Below, piece by piece: positions 1 through 8,639 of a DNA stretch of 64,000 nt. The translations under genes were made by a program, and so were the position numbers. Source of the DNA: Hyphomicrobium sp. ghe19. GTDB taxonomy: Bacteria > Pseudomonadota > Alphaproteobacteria > Rhizobiales > Hyphomicrobiaceae. The stretch is from positions 3,672,001-3,736,000 of the forward strand of contig NZ_LR743509.1 of assembly GCF_902712875.1 (NCBI RefSeq), in the 5' to 3' direction. The notes beneath the pieces are model-generated. The model ran no database searches. It saw nothing but the letters and a program-made list of their open reading frames with translations, and had not been told where the DNA came from. Position 1 is the first letter of the stretch. Every line of letters starts with the position of its first letter.

Positions 1-1
1 C

Positions 2-493
2 AACCGCGGCGGGCATAAGACGAACCTCTTGAAGGTGTCGGATTCGGCGCCGGCTCTGTTTGCCGCGACTTCGCCGGCAGACGTTGGCAAGGACGCGCGG
101 CAATTCTTGGATCTGATCGAGGGCGCCGACCTGCTCGTGGTTGGAACGCCAGTTTATCGGGCCTCTTACACCGGCGCCTTGAAACACGTTTTCGATCTGG
201 TCGATCACCGGCGTTTCGGCAGCAAGCCGGTCGCGCTCGCCGCGACTGGCGGCAGTCCGCTGCATGGTCTCGTGATCGAGCATCAACTTCGTCCGCTGTT
301 CGGTTTCCTGAATGCCCTCACTCTGCCGACTTCGGTCTACGCGGTCGAAGGCGACTTCTCGAACTACGCCATCAGCAGCGCTGCCATTCACGAGCGCATC
401 GAACGCGTCGTCGCCGAGGCATTGACCCAGCTGACGCGCTCGCGCGCCGAACGCCTGAACGCACGATCAGCAGCCACAGCCGCAGTCGCCTAA
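2..493 (+). CDS. msuE: FMN reductase, MsuE/SsuE family (5' end outside window)
   Basis: The reading frame is open from the first bases of the window, so the N-terminus is missing; about 163 residues remain. The flavodoxin-like NADPH-dependent FMN reductase fold is shown by VVGTPVYRASYTGALKHVFD, the family signature for the flavin-contacting loop, and by the GGSPLHGLVIEHQLRPLF segment typical of MsuE/SsuE. Proteins of this family supply reduced FMN to two-component monooxygenases. Two such monooxygenases (SfnG and SsuD-like) lie downstream on the same strand, and the gap to sfnG is only 32 bases, so this is very probably their reductase and part of the same operon. MsuE is preferred over SsuE because of the sfnG neighbour; sequence alone does not separate them. 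Confidence 0.85.
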   Translation, partial: NRGGHKTNLLKVSDSAPALFAATSPADVGKDARQFLDLIEGADLLVVGTPVYRASYTGALKHVFDLVDHRRFGSKPVALAATGGSPLHGLVIEHQLRPLFGFLNALTLPTSVYAVEGDFSNYAISSAAIHERIERVVAEALTQLTRSRAERLNARSAATAAVA

Positions 494-525
494 GCGTCAG
501 CCCAATAAATTTCAGGAGATACTCG

Positions 526-1641
526 ATGACATATTCGACGACCACCGCGTCTTCGGCCTACCCGATAAAATTTGCCTACTGGGTTCCCAACGTGTCGGGC
601 GGGCTTGTGATCAGCAAGGTCGAGCAAAGGACGAGTTGGGATTTCGACTACAATCGCAAGCTCGCGCAAATCGCAGAGCAAAGCGGATTCGAATATGCCT
701 TGAGCCAGATCCGGTTCACGGCCGGTTATGGTGCGGAGTTCCAGCACGAACCCGTAACGTTCAGCCAGGCGCTGTTGTCCCAAACGAAGAAGCTGAAGGT
801 GATTGCTGCACTTCTTCCGGGCCCTTGGAATCCGGCGGTCGCTGCCAAGCAGATCGCGACGATCAACAATCTCTACGGCGGCCGCATCGCGGTCAACGTC
901 GTCAGCGGATGGTTTCGCGGAGAGTTTGCGGCCATCGGCGAACCTTGGCTCGATCACGACGAGCGATACAGGCGATCGGAAGAATTCATTCGTGCGCTGC
1001 GCGGCATCTGGTCGGAAGAGAACTTCACGTTCCGCGGCGACTTCTATCGCTTCAACAGCTTCAATCTGAAGCCGAAGCCGATCGATCCGCAGCCCGAGAT
1101 CTTCCAGGGCGGATCATCGCGGGCCGCGCGCGACATGGCCTCGCGCGTCTCGGACTGGTACTTCACCAACGGCAACACTCCGGAAGAAATCCGAAAGCAG
1201 GTCGACGATATCCGCGCGAAGGCGGCGGCTAACGGCCACTCGGTGAAGGTCGGCGTCAATGCATTTGCCATTGCGCGCGAAACGGAGAGCGAAGCCCGGA
1301 GCGTATTGGCTGAAATCATCGCACAGGCCGACCCAGACGCAGTCAAAGCTTTCGGCCATGAAGTGAAGAACGCAGGCAAGTCATCGCCCGAAGGGGAAGG
1401 CAACTGGGCAAAGTCCACGTTCGATGACTTGGTGCAGTATAATGACGGTTTCCGCTCCAATCTCATCGGGACGCCGCAGCAAATCGCAGAGCGCATCATC
1501 GCGCTGAAAGCTGCCGGCGCTGATCTCATCCTTCTCGGATTTCTGCACTTCCAAGAAGAGGTCGAATACTTCGGGCGCCACGTCATACCGCTCGTACGTG
1601 AGTTGGAGGCCGCTCGCCCATTGGCCGATGCAGCCGAATAG
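526..1641 (+). CDS. sfnG: Dimethylsulfone monooxygenase SfnG
   Basis: This 371-residue luciferase-like FMNH2-dependent monooxygenase resembles Pseudomonas SfnG, as I remember it, nearly throughout: FAYWVPNVSGGLV at residues 16-28, RFTAGYGAEFQHE, LPGPWNPAVAAKQ, NVVSGWFRGEF, EIFQGGSSRAARDMA and the C-terminal GFLHFQEEVEYFG are all present. SfnG oxidises dimethylsulfone to methanesulfinate and formaldehyde using FMNH2 and O2 in the cytoplasm. The start is supported by an AGGAGAT SD six bases upstream. It lies 32 bases after the FMN reductase and 39 bases before an SfnB-like gene. I saw no sfnR (sigma-54 activator) in the window; regulation probably lies upstream of it. Function is assigned from family similarity and context. 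Confidence 0.93.
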   Translation: MTYSTTTASSAYPIKFAYWVPNVSGGLVISKVEQRTSWDFDYNRKLAQIAEQSGFEYALSQIRFTAGYGAEFQHEPVTFSQALLSQTKKLKVIAALLPGPWNPAVAAKQIATINNLYGGRIAVNVVSGWFRGEFAAIGEPWLDHDERYRRSEEFIRALRGIWSEENFTFRGDFYRFNSFNLKPKPIDPQPEIFQGGSSRAARDMASRVSDWYFTNGNTPEEIRKQVDDIRAKAAANGHSVKVGVNAFAIARETESEARSVLAEIIAQADPDAVKAFGHEVKNAGKSSPEGEGNWAKSTFDDLVQYNDGFRSNLIGTPQQIAERIIALKAAGADLILLGFLHFQEEVEYFGRHVIPLVRELEAARPLADAAE

Positions 1642-1680
1642 TCCTCCCAAACACACCCTATACTTTTCAGGATCCACACC

Positions 1681-2937
1681 ATGACAATTACGCTCGACGC
1701 TCCGAAGCCAGCTACAGCGAAGCTAGAGGCCGTTCCCGGGCTTCCGCGTCCGCAAAAAGATGCCCACGTCATCAAGTCAGATCGCGAAGCCATCGAGATC
1801 GCGACAGAACTCGCCAAGGCGTTCGCCGAAGGCTCGTCGGAACGTGACCGCACGCGCCGCTGGCCTGTGCAGGAACTCGATGCCTTCTCGCAGAGCGGCC
1901 TCTGGTCCATCAACGTGCCGAAGAAATTCGGAGGCCCCGAGGTTTCCTACGTCACGCTCGGAAAGGTCATCGAGATCATTTCGGCGGCCGATCCCTCGAT
2001 CGGGCAGATTCCTCAAAATCATCTCGGGGTACTTGCGGCGATCCGCACTGTTTCCGACGAAGCCCAGCAGCGCCTGCTGTTCGGCTTGGCGCTCCGCGGG
2101 TTCCGCTTCGGCAACGCCTTCTCGGAGTTTGGTTCGAAACGGGCCGTCGACTTCGAGACGAAATTCACAGATGCCGGCGACCACGTCATCGTCAAAGGAC
2201 GAAAATTTTATTCATCCGGCGCCCTGCTGGCCCATCTCGTTCCGATCGTCGCTTTGGACGATCAGGGCCGCGCCTGGTATGCCATCGCGGAGCGTGACGC
2301 GCCGGGACTGACCGTTATCGACGACTGGTCGGCTTTCGGCCAGCGCACGACGCTGAGCGGCACGGTCATCCTTGATAATGTTCGCGTCCCGAAGACGCAT
2401 CTCGTCCCCGGTTATAAGGGCTATGAGCGACCGACAGCGGACGGCGCAATATTCCAGATCATCCAGGTCGCGGTCGACAACGGAATTGCCAAAGCAGCAA
2501 TCGACGACACCATCGAGTTTGTCCGGACCAAATCGCGCGCGTGGGTCGACAGCGGATTCGAACATGCTTGGCAGGATCCCTATACAATCCAGGCCGTCGG
2601 AGATCTCAAGCTTCGCCTGCATGCCGCGCAGGCGCTTCTCGAGAAGGCCGGTCAAGCTGTCGACGAGGCGGTGGTCGATGCCACAGCCGAAGCCGTCGCT
2701 CGCGCCCAGATCGCCGTTGCGGAAGCGAAGGTGCTCAGCACCGAGATCGCGATCGCCGCGACGAACAAGCTGTTCGAACTGGCGGGCACGCGGTCGACGC
2801 TTGCGGAACACAATCTCGATCGCCACTGGCGCAATGCGAGAACGCATACGCTGCACGATCCGGTTCGCTGGAAGTACGCGATCCTCGGAAACTACTTCCT
2901 CAATGGCGTGAACCCGCCACTCCACGCCTGGAGCTGA
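1681..2937 (+). CDS. sfnB: SfnB-family sulfur acquisition oxidoreductase (acyl-CoA dehydrogenase fold)
   Basis: This is a 418-residue flavoprotein of the acyl-CoA dehydrogenase superfamily, in the branch with DszC, MsuC and SfnB. Visible family blocks are LDAFSQSGLWSINVPKKFGG, SAADPSIGQIPQNHLGVL, NAFSEFGSKRAVDF and, near the C-terminus, LAEHNLDRHWRNARTHTLHD, which is typical of the DszC-like FMN-dependent branch. The SD AGGA lies eight bases before the ATG. In sulfone metabolism a DszC-like enzyme (MsuC) oxidises methanesulfinate to methanesulfonate. No separate msuC is present, so this protein may do that step between SfnG and the SsuD/MsuD-like enzyme; that is inference. The alternative is the SfnB role, which I know only as sulfone-associated. 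Confidence 0.85.
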   Translation: MTITLDAPKPATAKLEAVPGLPRPQKDAHVIKSDREAIEIATELAKAFAEGSSERDRTRRWPVQELDAFSQSGLWSINVPKKFGGPEVSYVTLGKVIEIISAADPSIGQIPQNHLGVLAAIRTVSDEAQQRLLFGLALRGFRFGNAFSEFGSKRAVDFETKFTDAGDHVIVKGRKFYSSGALLAHLVPIVALDDQGRAWYAIAERDAPGLTVIDDWSAFGQRTTLSGTVILDNVRVPKTHLVPGYKGYERPTADGAIFQIIQVAVDNGIAKAAIDDTIEFVRTKSRAWVDSGFEHAWQDPYTIQAVGDLKLRLHAAQALLEKAGQAVDEAVVDATAEAVARAQIAVAEAKVLSTEIAIAATNKLFELAGTRSTLAEHNLDRHWRNARTHTLHDPVRWKYAILGNYFLNGVNPPLHAWS

Positions 2938-3004
2938 GGCGGAAGTCTCTCGCCTCCTTACCACCGACTTAGACTTTCAAGGTCACCGCCTCAAAGGAAC
3001 AGCC

Positions 3005-4513
3005 ATGTCCGTAACAACACTCGAAAGTCCGCAGATCTCTGCGGAGAACCCACAATCGCAAATGCGCCGGGTCATCACTTGGAAAGACGCCTTCTGGATT
3101 ACGGCTGGTGCATCGCCGTGGATTCTCTTCTCCATCGGAGCGATGGCCGATACTCTTGGCACGGCGTCCATCCTGGTGTGGGCCATTTCCTCTGTCATCG
3201 GCTTCGTGCAGCTATTTCTGTACGCAGAATTGGCTGGCGTGTTCCCCAACAAGACCGGGGGAGGCTCCGTCTATGCGTCCGTCGCTTGGATCAAGCACAA
3301 TAAGCTATTCGCGCCTGTAAACATGGGCGCCTACTGGTTCGGGACGTCGACGTCGCTGACCGTGCTCGCTTCACTTTGCGGAAGCTACATCGTGTCCGCC
3401 TTTTTCCAAGGCACGGCCTTTGCGTCGTTTTCGATAACACTGCTCGACCTGTCGTCGACATTGCCTGGGATCGTTCTGCAGCTGAACGCGACGATCATCA
3501 CCGGCATTCTGGTTCTGGTTTTCGTATTTGCGCTTCAGCACACGGGCATTCTCCGCGCCGCTAAAATCCAGCACGTCATTGCGCTCTTCGCGCTGATACC
3601 ACTGGTCTTGATCGCAATCGTTCCACTTTTCAACGGCACGATAAACTACGCGAACTTCCAACCTTTCGAATTGAAGGGAGGCATCGACTGGTTCAGCACA
3701 GAAGGTCTGACCCTGTTGGCCGGCGGGCTGTTCATAGCGGGATGGAGCACGTACGGGGCCGAACAAGCGGTGTCGTTCGTCAGCGAATTCAAGGATCCTC
3801 ATCGCGATAACATTCGGGCAATCGTATCGACTGGGCTGATCGCCTTCGTGTGCTACGTGGTGCTGCCGTTCACATTCCTCGGTGTTCTCGGCCTCGCGGC
3901 TCTCACGCAACCCGATTTTGTCGCTGGCTACACACAGCAGGCGGTGGCGGAACTCGCGACCATATCATTCGGTAGCAAATTTGCCGAAGCCGTCACGATC
4001 GTTCTGATCCTTGCTCTCTTGCTATCGGTCGGAACGCTGTTGGCTGTAAGTTCGAGGACCCTCTATCAGGGCTCTGTCGACGGCGTTTTCCCGAAATTTC
4101 TGTCGCGCCTCAACGGGCACCGGGCGCCCGTCGCCGGAATGTGGGCAGACATCGTGGTGAACGGGTTCCTGATGTTGCTCGGCGCTCCCCTCTTCGTTCT
4201 GGCGGCCGGGGCAGTCTCGTACCTGTTGAGCATTTCGATGGATCTCATCGCGGTCAGGATGTTGCGATCTCAGTATCCTTCGAGCAAACGTCACTTTCGC
4301 GCGCCGGATTTCCTCGTCAACTACGGTGGCCCCGCACTCGCTCTCTTCAACTTCGGTCTCATTATTTTTGGCGCCAACACTTTCGCACCGAACGCTCTTT
4401 TCTATGGGTTGGGCGTAATCGGCGTGATCGTGCTCCTCTTCGTCTATCGACACTACATCGTCGATAAGGGTGAGTGGCCCGAGCAAGCGAAGAAGGATCT
4501 CGGCATTCAGTAG
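3005..4513 (+). CDS. APC-superfamily permease
   Basis: This 502-residue, strongly hydrophobic inner-membrane protein has about 12 predicted helices. The amino acid-polyamine-organocation fold is shown by the N-terminal ITAGASPWILFSIGAMADT, the GGGSVYASVAW loop after helix 2, and GWSTYGAEQAVSFVSEFKDP around helix 6. The SD AAGGAAC precedes the ATG. It lies inside the organosulfur operon (67 bases after sfnB-like, 55 before the GcvT-like gene), so it probably imports a zwitterionic or amino-group-bearing sulfur substrate. This is unusual because sulfonate operons normally carry an ABC importer (ssuABC), which is absent here. It is a paralogue of the permease at 14089-15720, sharing RTLYQGS(V/I)DG and a C-terminal YRH(Y/F)(I/V)VD...PEQ block. 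The substrate is unknown. Confidence 0.85.
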   Translation: MSVTTLESPQISAENPQSQMRRVITWKDAFWITAGASPWILFSIGAMADTLGTASILVWAISSVIGFVQLFLYAELAGVFPNKTGGGSVYASVAWIKHNKLFAPVNMGAYWFGTSTSLTVLASLCGSYIVSAFFQGTAFASFSITLLDLSSTLPGIVLQLNATIITGILVLVFVFALQHTGILRAAKIQHVIALFALIPLVLIAIVPLFNGTINYANFQPFELKGGIDWFSTEGLTLLAGGLFIAGWSTYGAEQAVSFVSEFKDPHRDNIRAIVSTGLIAFVCYVVLPFTFLGVLGLAALTQPDFVAGYTQQAVAELATISFGSKFAEAVTIVLILALLLSVGTLLAVSSRTLYQGSVDGVFPKFLSRLNGHRAPVAGMWADIVVNGFLMLLGAPLFVLAAGAVSYLLSISMDLIAVRMLRSQYPSSKRHFRAPDFLVNYGGPALALFNFGLIIFGANTFAPNALFYGLGVIGVIVLLFVYRHYIVDKGEWPEQAKKDLGIQ

Positions 4514-4568
4514 GCACACCAAGCCTCCGATACATTGAATTCAGCATCTGCCTAGGAGAATGCGCACT

Positions 4569-5804
4569 ATGTCTCTCAACACTACACGCTTGGTCGTCAC
4601 CGCCGACAATGAAGGTGGATGGGACTACGGCACAATTCGCGGCCCTTATTCCGCGTTCCATATCGCGAACGGAGCCAAATACTGCGTCTATAACAATCGC
4701 CTTATGCCGGTCAGCCAGAAGATCTCGCGCGAGGAGGGCTACTGGGCCCTCAAGCAAAAGGCCGGGCTGTTCGACACCGGCGAGCGCCCGATCCAAATCT
4801 CGGGGCCGGACGCCGAGAAGCTTTGCAATAAAGTCTTTACGCGCAACGTTTCGAACCTGAAGCCGGGTCGCGCCGGCTACGCGCTTCTCGCCTATCCCAA
4901 CGGAACCATTCTCTGCGACGGCGTGCTTCTTCGGCTTGCGCAGGATACCTTCTGGTACGTTCAAGCCGATGGCCCCGTTTACTCGTGGCTCATCGCGCAT
5001 GCTCAGGGGCTCGACGTCGAAATCTCCGATCCAAATTCCTGGGTTTCTCAGGTTCAGGGGCCGGCGTCATTGGATGTCTTGAACAACTTGATCGAGGGCG
5101 GTCTGCCCGCCAACTTCAAGTATTTCTCCGTTCGCCGTGCGCGTGTGCGGGGTCAGGATATCATCATCTCCCGCACGGGCTGGACGAACGAGGCGGGCTT
5201 CGAATTCTACACGCTGCCCAGCGAACCCAACTACGACGGGCCGGCGCTTTGGAACGCGGTGCTCGAAGCCGGCAAACCGTTCGGTCTCGAAGTTTGCGGT
5301 CTCGACTCGATGGAAGTCCGCCGAATCGAAGGGGGCATTCTCAACAACGGGTCGGATATGGATGATACGATGACGCCGTTCGAAGCGGGTCTCGGCGCTT
5401 TCGTCGATCTTTCGAAGGACGACTTCATCGGCAAAGCGGCGCTCGCTGCCGCGAAGAAGGAATCGCGCCTGATCGGGCTCATCAGCGACGGCGGCGAACC
5501 GGTGCGCGAAGGACCGGTGACGGTCGACGGCAAGAGGATCGGCTTCGTCACCGCCGCCGCGTTCTCTCCGTTTTTGAATGCCGGCATCGCAATCGTGCGG
5601 CTCGATCAACCGCTTGCCGATGGAACGCATGTCGAGGTTTTGGGTCGCGACGGCAAAACGCATCCTGCCGTCCTAGCGCAGCTGCCCCTCTACGATAAGG
5701 AAAAGAAAATCCCTCGCGGGCTTGTCGTCGACATCCCCGAGCTGGCGATCGGTGCTCACAAAAAGCCAGCCACGTCGCGCAAGCCGGAAGCGGTTCATTC
5801 ATAA
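4569..5804 (+). CDS. GcvT/DmdA-like tetrahydrofolate-dependent methyltransferase
   Basis: This 411-residue protein of the glycine-cleavage T family (GCV_T followed by a C-terminal barrel) has family features including LKQKAGLFDTGERPIQISGPDA, a GYALLAYPNGTILCDGV segment, SRTGWTNEAGFEFY, EVCGLDSMEVRRIEGG, TPFEAGLGAFVDL and DFIGKAAL. The ATG at 4569 is chosen over the one at 4560, because AGGAG at 4554-4558 is nearly adjacent to the earlier codon but ten bases from this one. Members move a methyl or methylene group from N- or S-methyl substrates to tetrahydrofolate, as in dimethylsulfoniopropionate demethylase DmdA. In this operon a sulfonium or other methylated sulfur demethylase role is plausible. 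A methylated-amine demethylase remains possible. The exact substrate cannot be read from the sequence. Confidence 0.8.
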   Translation: MSLNTTRLVVTADNEGGWDYGTIRGPYSAFHIANGAKYCVYNNRLMPVSQKISREEGYWALKQKAGLFDTGERPIQISGPDAEKLCNKVFTRNVSNLKPGRAGYALLAYPNGTILCDGVLLRLAQDTFWYVQADGPVYSWLIAHAQGLDVEISDPNSWVSQVQGPASLDVLNNLIEGGLPANFKYFSVRRARVRGQDIIISRTGWTNEAGFEFYTLPSEPNYDGPALWNAVLEAGKPFGLEVCGLDSMEVRRIEGGILNNGSDMDDTMTPFEAGLGAFVDLSKDDFIGKAALAAAKKESRLIGLISDGGEPVREGPVTVDGKRIGFVTAAAFSPFLNAGIAIVRLDQPLADGTHVEVLGRDGKTHPAVLAQLPLYDKEKKIPRGLVVDIPELAIGAHKKPATSRKPEAVHS

Positions 5805-5853
5805 CGACCGCCGCGACGCCAACCGTAACACTCACGCAAATTAGGAGATCAAC

Positions 5854-7026
5854 TTGACAAGCCGTGCACCGGAGAAAATCGACGTCCTTTGGTTTTTGCC
5901 GACGCATGGCGACAGCCGGTATCTCGGCACGACCGTTGGCGGCCGCGCGGTGGACTTGCCCTACTTGCAGCAAGTCGCACACGCGGCCGACACGCTCGGC
6001 TTCTACGGCGTGCTTCTGCCAACCGGCAGAAGCTGCGAAGACAGCTGGATCGTGGCGGCCGCATTGGCGCCGCTCACCCAGAATTTGCGTTTCCTTGTTG
6101 CGGTCAGACCAGGATTGCAGCCGCCCGCGTTTGCCGCGCGTATGACGGCGACGCTCGACCGCATCTCGAACGGCCGACTGATGATCAACGTCGTCACAGG
6201 CGGAGATCCCTTGGAAAACAAAGGCGACGGATTGTTTGCCAGCCACGAAGAGCGCTACGCGATCACGCGAGAGTTCCTCGACGTCTACAAGCGTATTCTT
6301 TCAGGCGAAACGGTGGACTACCACGGCAAGCACATTCACGCGGAGGATGCGCGCCTTCTGTTTCCGCCGGTGCAAAGCCCCTACCCGCCGCTTTACTTCG
6401 GCGGCTCGTCGGATGCCGCCAACAACGTGGCTGCGACCAGCATCGACAAATATCTGACCTGGGGCGAGCCCCCCGCCAGCGTCGCAGAGAAAATCGAAAT
6501 CGTTCGAAAACTCGCGAAGGCGCAAGGCCGCGAGGTTACGTTTGGTATCCGCCTGCACGTCATCGTTCGTGAGACCAACAAGGAAGCTTGGGAGGCAGCG
6601 GAGTCACTCATTCAATATCTCGATGACGATACGATTGAAGCGGCGCAGAAAGTGTTCGCGCGGATGGACTCGGTTGGCCAACAGCGGATGCGGCAGTTGC
6701 ACGGCGGGAGCCGCGGAAAGCTCGAGGTCAGTCCAAATCTATGGGCGGGCGTCGGGCTTGTCCGCGGCGGCGCCGGCACGGCCCTCGTCGGTGATCCCGA
6801 TACGGTCGCTGAACGAATTGACGAATACCGGCGCCTCGGCGTCGATAGCTTCATCCTCTCGGGCTATCCGCATCTCGAAGAAGCTTATCGTGTTGCAGAG
6901 CTCTTGTTGCCGAAGCTGCCGCTTCGCCATCAAACAAAACGCGCTGGCCTTTCGTTGAACACCGGGCCGTTCGGCGAAACGATAGCCGGTGATCATCGAC
7001 CCGCAGTGCGCGTGGGCCAATCATGA
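5854..7026 (+). CDS. ssuD: FMNH2-dependent alkanesulfonate monooxygenase (SsuD/MsuD)
   Basis: This 390-residue luciferase-like monooxygenase is close to E. coli SsuD in every diagnostic block: [98 protein letters not shown] and [20 protein letters not shown]. It releases sulfite and an aldehyde from alkanesulfonates with FMNH2 and O2. The start is TTG at 5854, preceded by AGGAGAT at a normal distance; no better ATG lies near. Its ATGA junction with the next gene indicates translational coupling. With SfnG upstream, methanesulfonate (the MsuD role) is the likely substrate, giving sulfite plus formaldehyde. Confidence 0.9.
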   Translation: MTSRAPEKIDVLWFLPTHGDSRYLGTTVGGRAVDLPYLQQVAHAADTLGFYGVLLPTGRSCEDSWIVAAALAPLTQNLRFLVAVRPGLQPPAFAARMTATLDRISNGRLMINVVTGGDPLENKGDGLFASHEERYAITREFLDVYKRILSGETVDYHGKHIHAEDARLLFPPVQSPYPPLYFGGSSDAANNVAATSIDKYLTWGEPPASVAEKIEIVRKLAKAQGREVTFGIRLHVIVRETNKEAWEAAESLIQYLDDDTIEAAQKVFARMDSVGQQRMRQLHGGSRGKLEVSPNLWAGVGLVRGGAGTALVGDPDTVAERIDEYRRLGVDSFILSGYPHLEEAYRVAELLLPKLPLRHQTKRAGLSLNTGPFGETIAGDHRPAVRVGQS

Positions 7027-8420
7027 ACGCGGAAGTGCGGCGGCCGACCGTCGTAATCGTCGGCGGTGGCTTTAGCGGCGCGGCGGTCGCCTATCATCTG
7101 GCGCAGCTCGGCGCACCGATCAAAATCATCATCTTCGAGCCGCGCGCTCTTCTCGGCGCGGGCCTCGCGTATGGTGGGAGTGATCCCAACCACCGCATCA
7201 ACGTGCCGGCCGCCAAAATGAGCCTCATTCCTGGAGATGAGGGACACTTTTTACGCTGGATCAACGAGACGGGGGCGATCTTAGATGATCCGGATGCCAT
7301 TGCTGACGACGGATCAGCATTTCCCCAGCGATCGGTTTTCGGACGCTACGTGAACGAACAACTTCGTCCGTCCCTCGAGGCGGGAGCCGTCGAGCATGTC
7401 CGGGAAGCCGTCACCCAGATCAAGAAGCAGGGACGCCGCTGGACGGTACAAAGCGCCAATACATCGGTGCATGCGGACTTTGCGGTCATCGCCACCACGC
7501 ATCCCGAACCGCGCCTTCCCTCGCCTCTTCTGAGCATACTTGAAAGCGACCCGAGATTGATTGTTGATGCGACGGCTCCGCAGGCGCTCGCAGGCGTGAA
7601 GAGGAACGAACGCCTGCTGATCGTCGGCACGGGACTAACAATGGCCGATATCGTGGCCACGCTCGACGCTCAAGGACACTACGGAAAAATAACTGCGATC
7701 TCCCGCCGCGGGCTTCGTTCGAAGACGCACGCCAAGACCGCACGGGATCCTTTTGGCGATTTTTCCAATCCTTTACCGCAAAGTGCCTCCGAGCTATTGC
7801 AGCGAGTACGGGAAACCGTCAGCCGTGCCGCCGCTCAAGACATACCGTGGCAGTCTGTCATCGATTCGCTACGTGTCCATGCCCCTCGTTTTTGGCCCGC
7901 GTTGCCGGTTGCCGAACGACGCCGGATTGTTCGCCATCTCCGGGTCTTTTGGGATGTTCACCGTTTCCGCATCGCGCCCCAACCGGAAGCCATCATTCAG
8001 AAGCGCGTCGATGCGGGTGTTCTGCAATTTGTTGCTGCCTCGATAGAAAATCTAGAAGCCTCGGCTAGCGAACTGGACGTCGTGCTCCGCATTTCGAAAT
8101 CACAGCGGAGGCTCACTCGCACCGTCGATCGCATTATCCTTGCGACCGGCCCCAACCATGGGGCGATCCTTTCAAGTCAACCATTTTTGAAGGGTTTGTC
8201 GGACGACGGCTTCTTGTGCGCCGATCCTCTTGGACTCGGGATCGCGTGCGACGCTCAGGGACGGAGCTTAAATATCCACGGCAATTCGGATGAGACGCTT
8301 TGGATAGCCGGACCTCTTGCTCGCGCAGCGGTCGGCGAACTTATGGGAATGCCGCAAATCGCCGAGTTTGCTGCGCGCGTTGCCAATAATGTGTTCGAAG
8401 CCGCGCGCGAATACGCATGA
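7023..8420 (+). CDS. FAD/NAD(P)-binding oxidoreductase, YdhS-like
   Basis: This 465-residue protein starts with a dinucleotide-binding Rossmann motif, [19 protein letters not shown] (residues 10-28), then [20 protein letters not shown], the hallmark of the FAD/NAD(P)-binding_9 family, and a second [13 protein letters not shown] nucleotide-binding motif near residue 203. It overlaps ssuD by four bases, so it is the last gene of the sulfur operon. The reaction is not known; it might reduce or oxidise an organosulfur intermediate or support flavin redox chemistry. No membrane or export signal is visible. After the stop, a short hairpin at 8491-8508 may end or regulate transcription. Confidence 0.75.
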   Translation: MNAEVRRPTVVIVGGGFSGAAVAYHLAQLGAPIKIIIFEPRALLGAGLAYGGSDPNHRINVPAAKMSLIPGDEGHFLRWINETGAILDDPDAIADDGSAFPQRSVFGRYVNEQLRPSLEAGAVEHVREAVTQIKKQGRRWTVQSANTSVHADFAVIATTHPEPRLPSPLLSILESDPRLIVDATAPQALAGVKRNERLLIVGTGLTMADIVATLDAQGHYGKITAISRRGLRSKTHAKTARDPFGDFSNPLPQSASELLQRVRETVSRAAAQDIPWQSVIDSLRVHAPRFWPALPVAERRRIVRHLRVFWDVHRFRIAPQPEAIIQKRVDAGVLQFVAASIENLEASASELDVVLRISKSQRRLTRTVDRIILATGPNHGAILSSQPFLKGLSDDGFLCADPLGLGIACDAQGRSLNIHGNSDETLWIAGPLARAAVGELMGMPQIAEFAARVANNVFEAAREYA

Positions 8421-8490
8421 GCATTCCAGATGACGCCGCTCATGTGATTTTTGTCCAGACTTCGTCTTGACCAGATTCGCCCCATGACCT

Positions 8491-8508
8491 GAGAGAAAAT
8501 ATTCTCTC
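8491..8508. promoter_or_regulatory. Seven-base-pair inverted repeat between the sulfur operon and the ABC-F gene
   Basis: GAGAGAA and TTCTCTC flank an AATA centre. No run of T follows, so a classical terminator is doubtful. It lies 70 bases after the last sulfur-operon gene and about 130 before the ABC-F start, so an operator is equally possible. Confidence 0.3.
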
Positions 8509-8639
8509 ATTGGCACTTGATCGAACTCATCCCTGTCACTAGTTAACTCACGTGACAATCACTCGGGATGTGTGTGCAGCGATGAACCTCCGCTCAACAG
8601 CAATGCCAGTTCGCAATGCAGTTGAGGAGATTCGTATTC

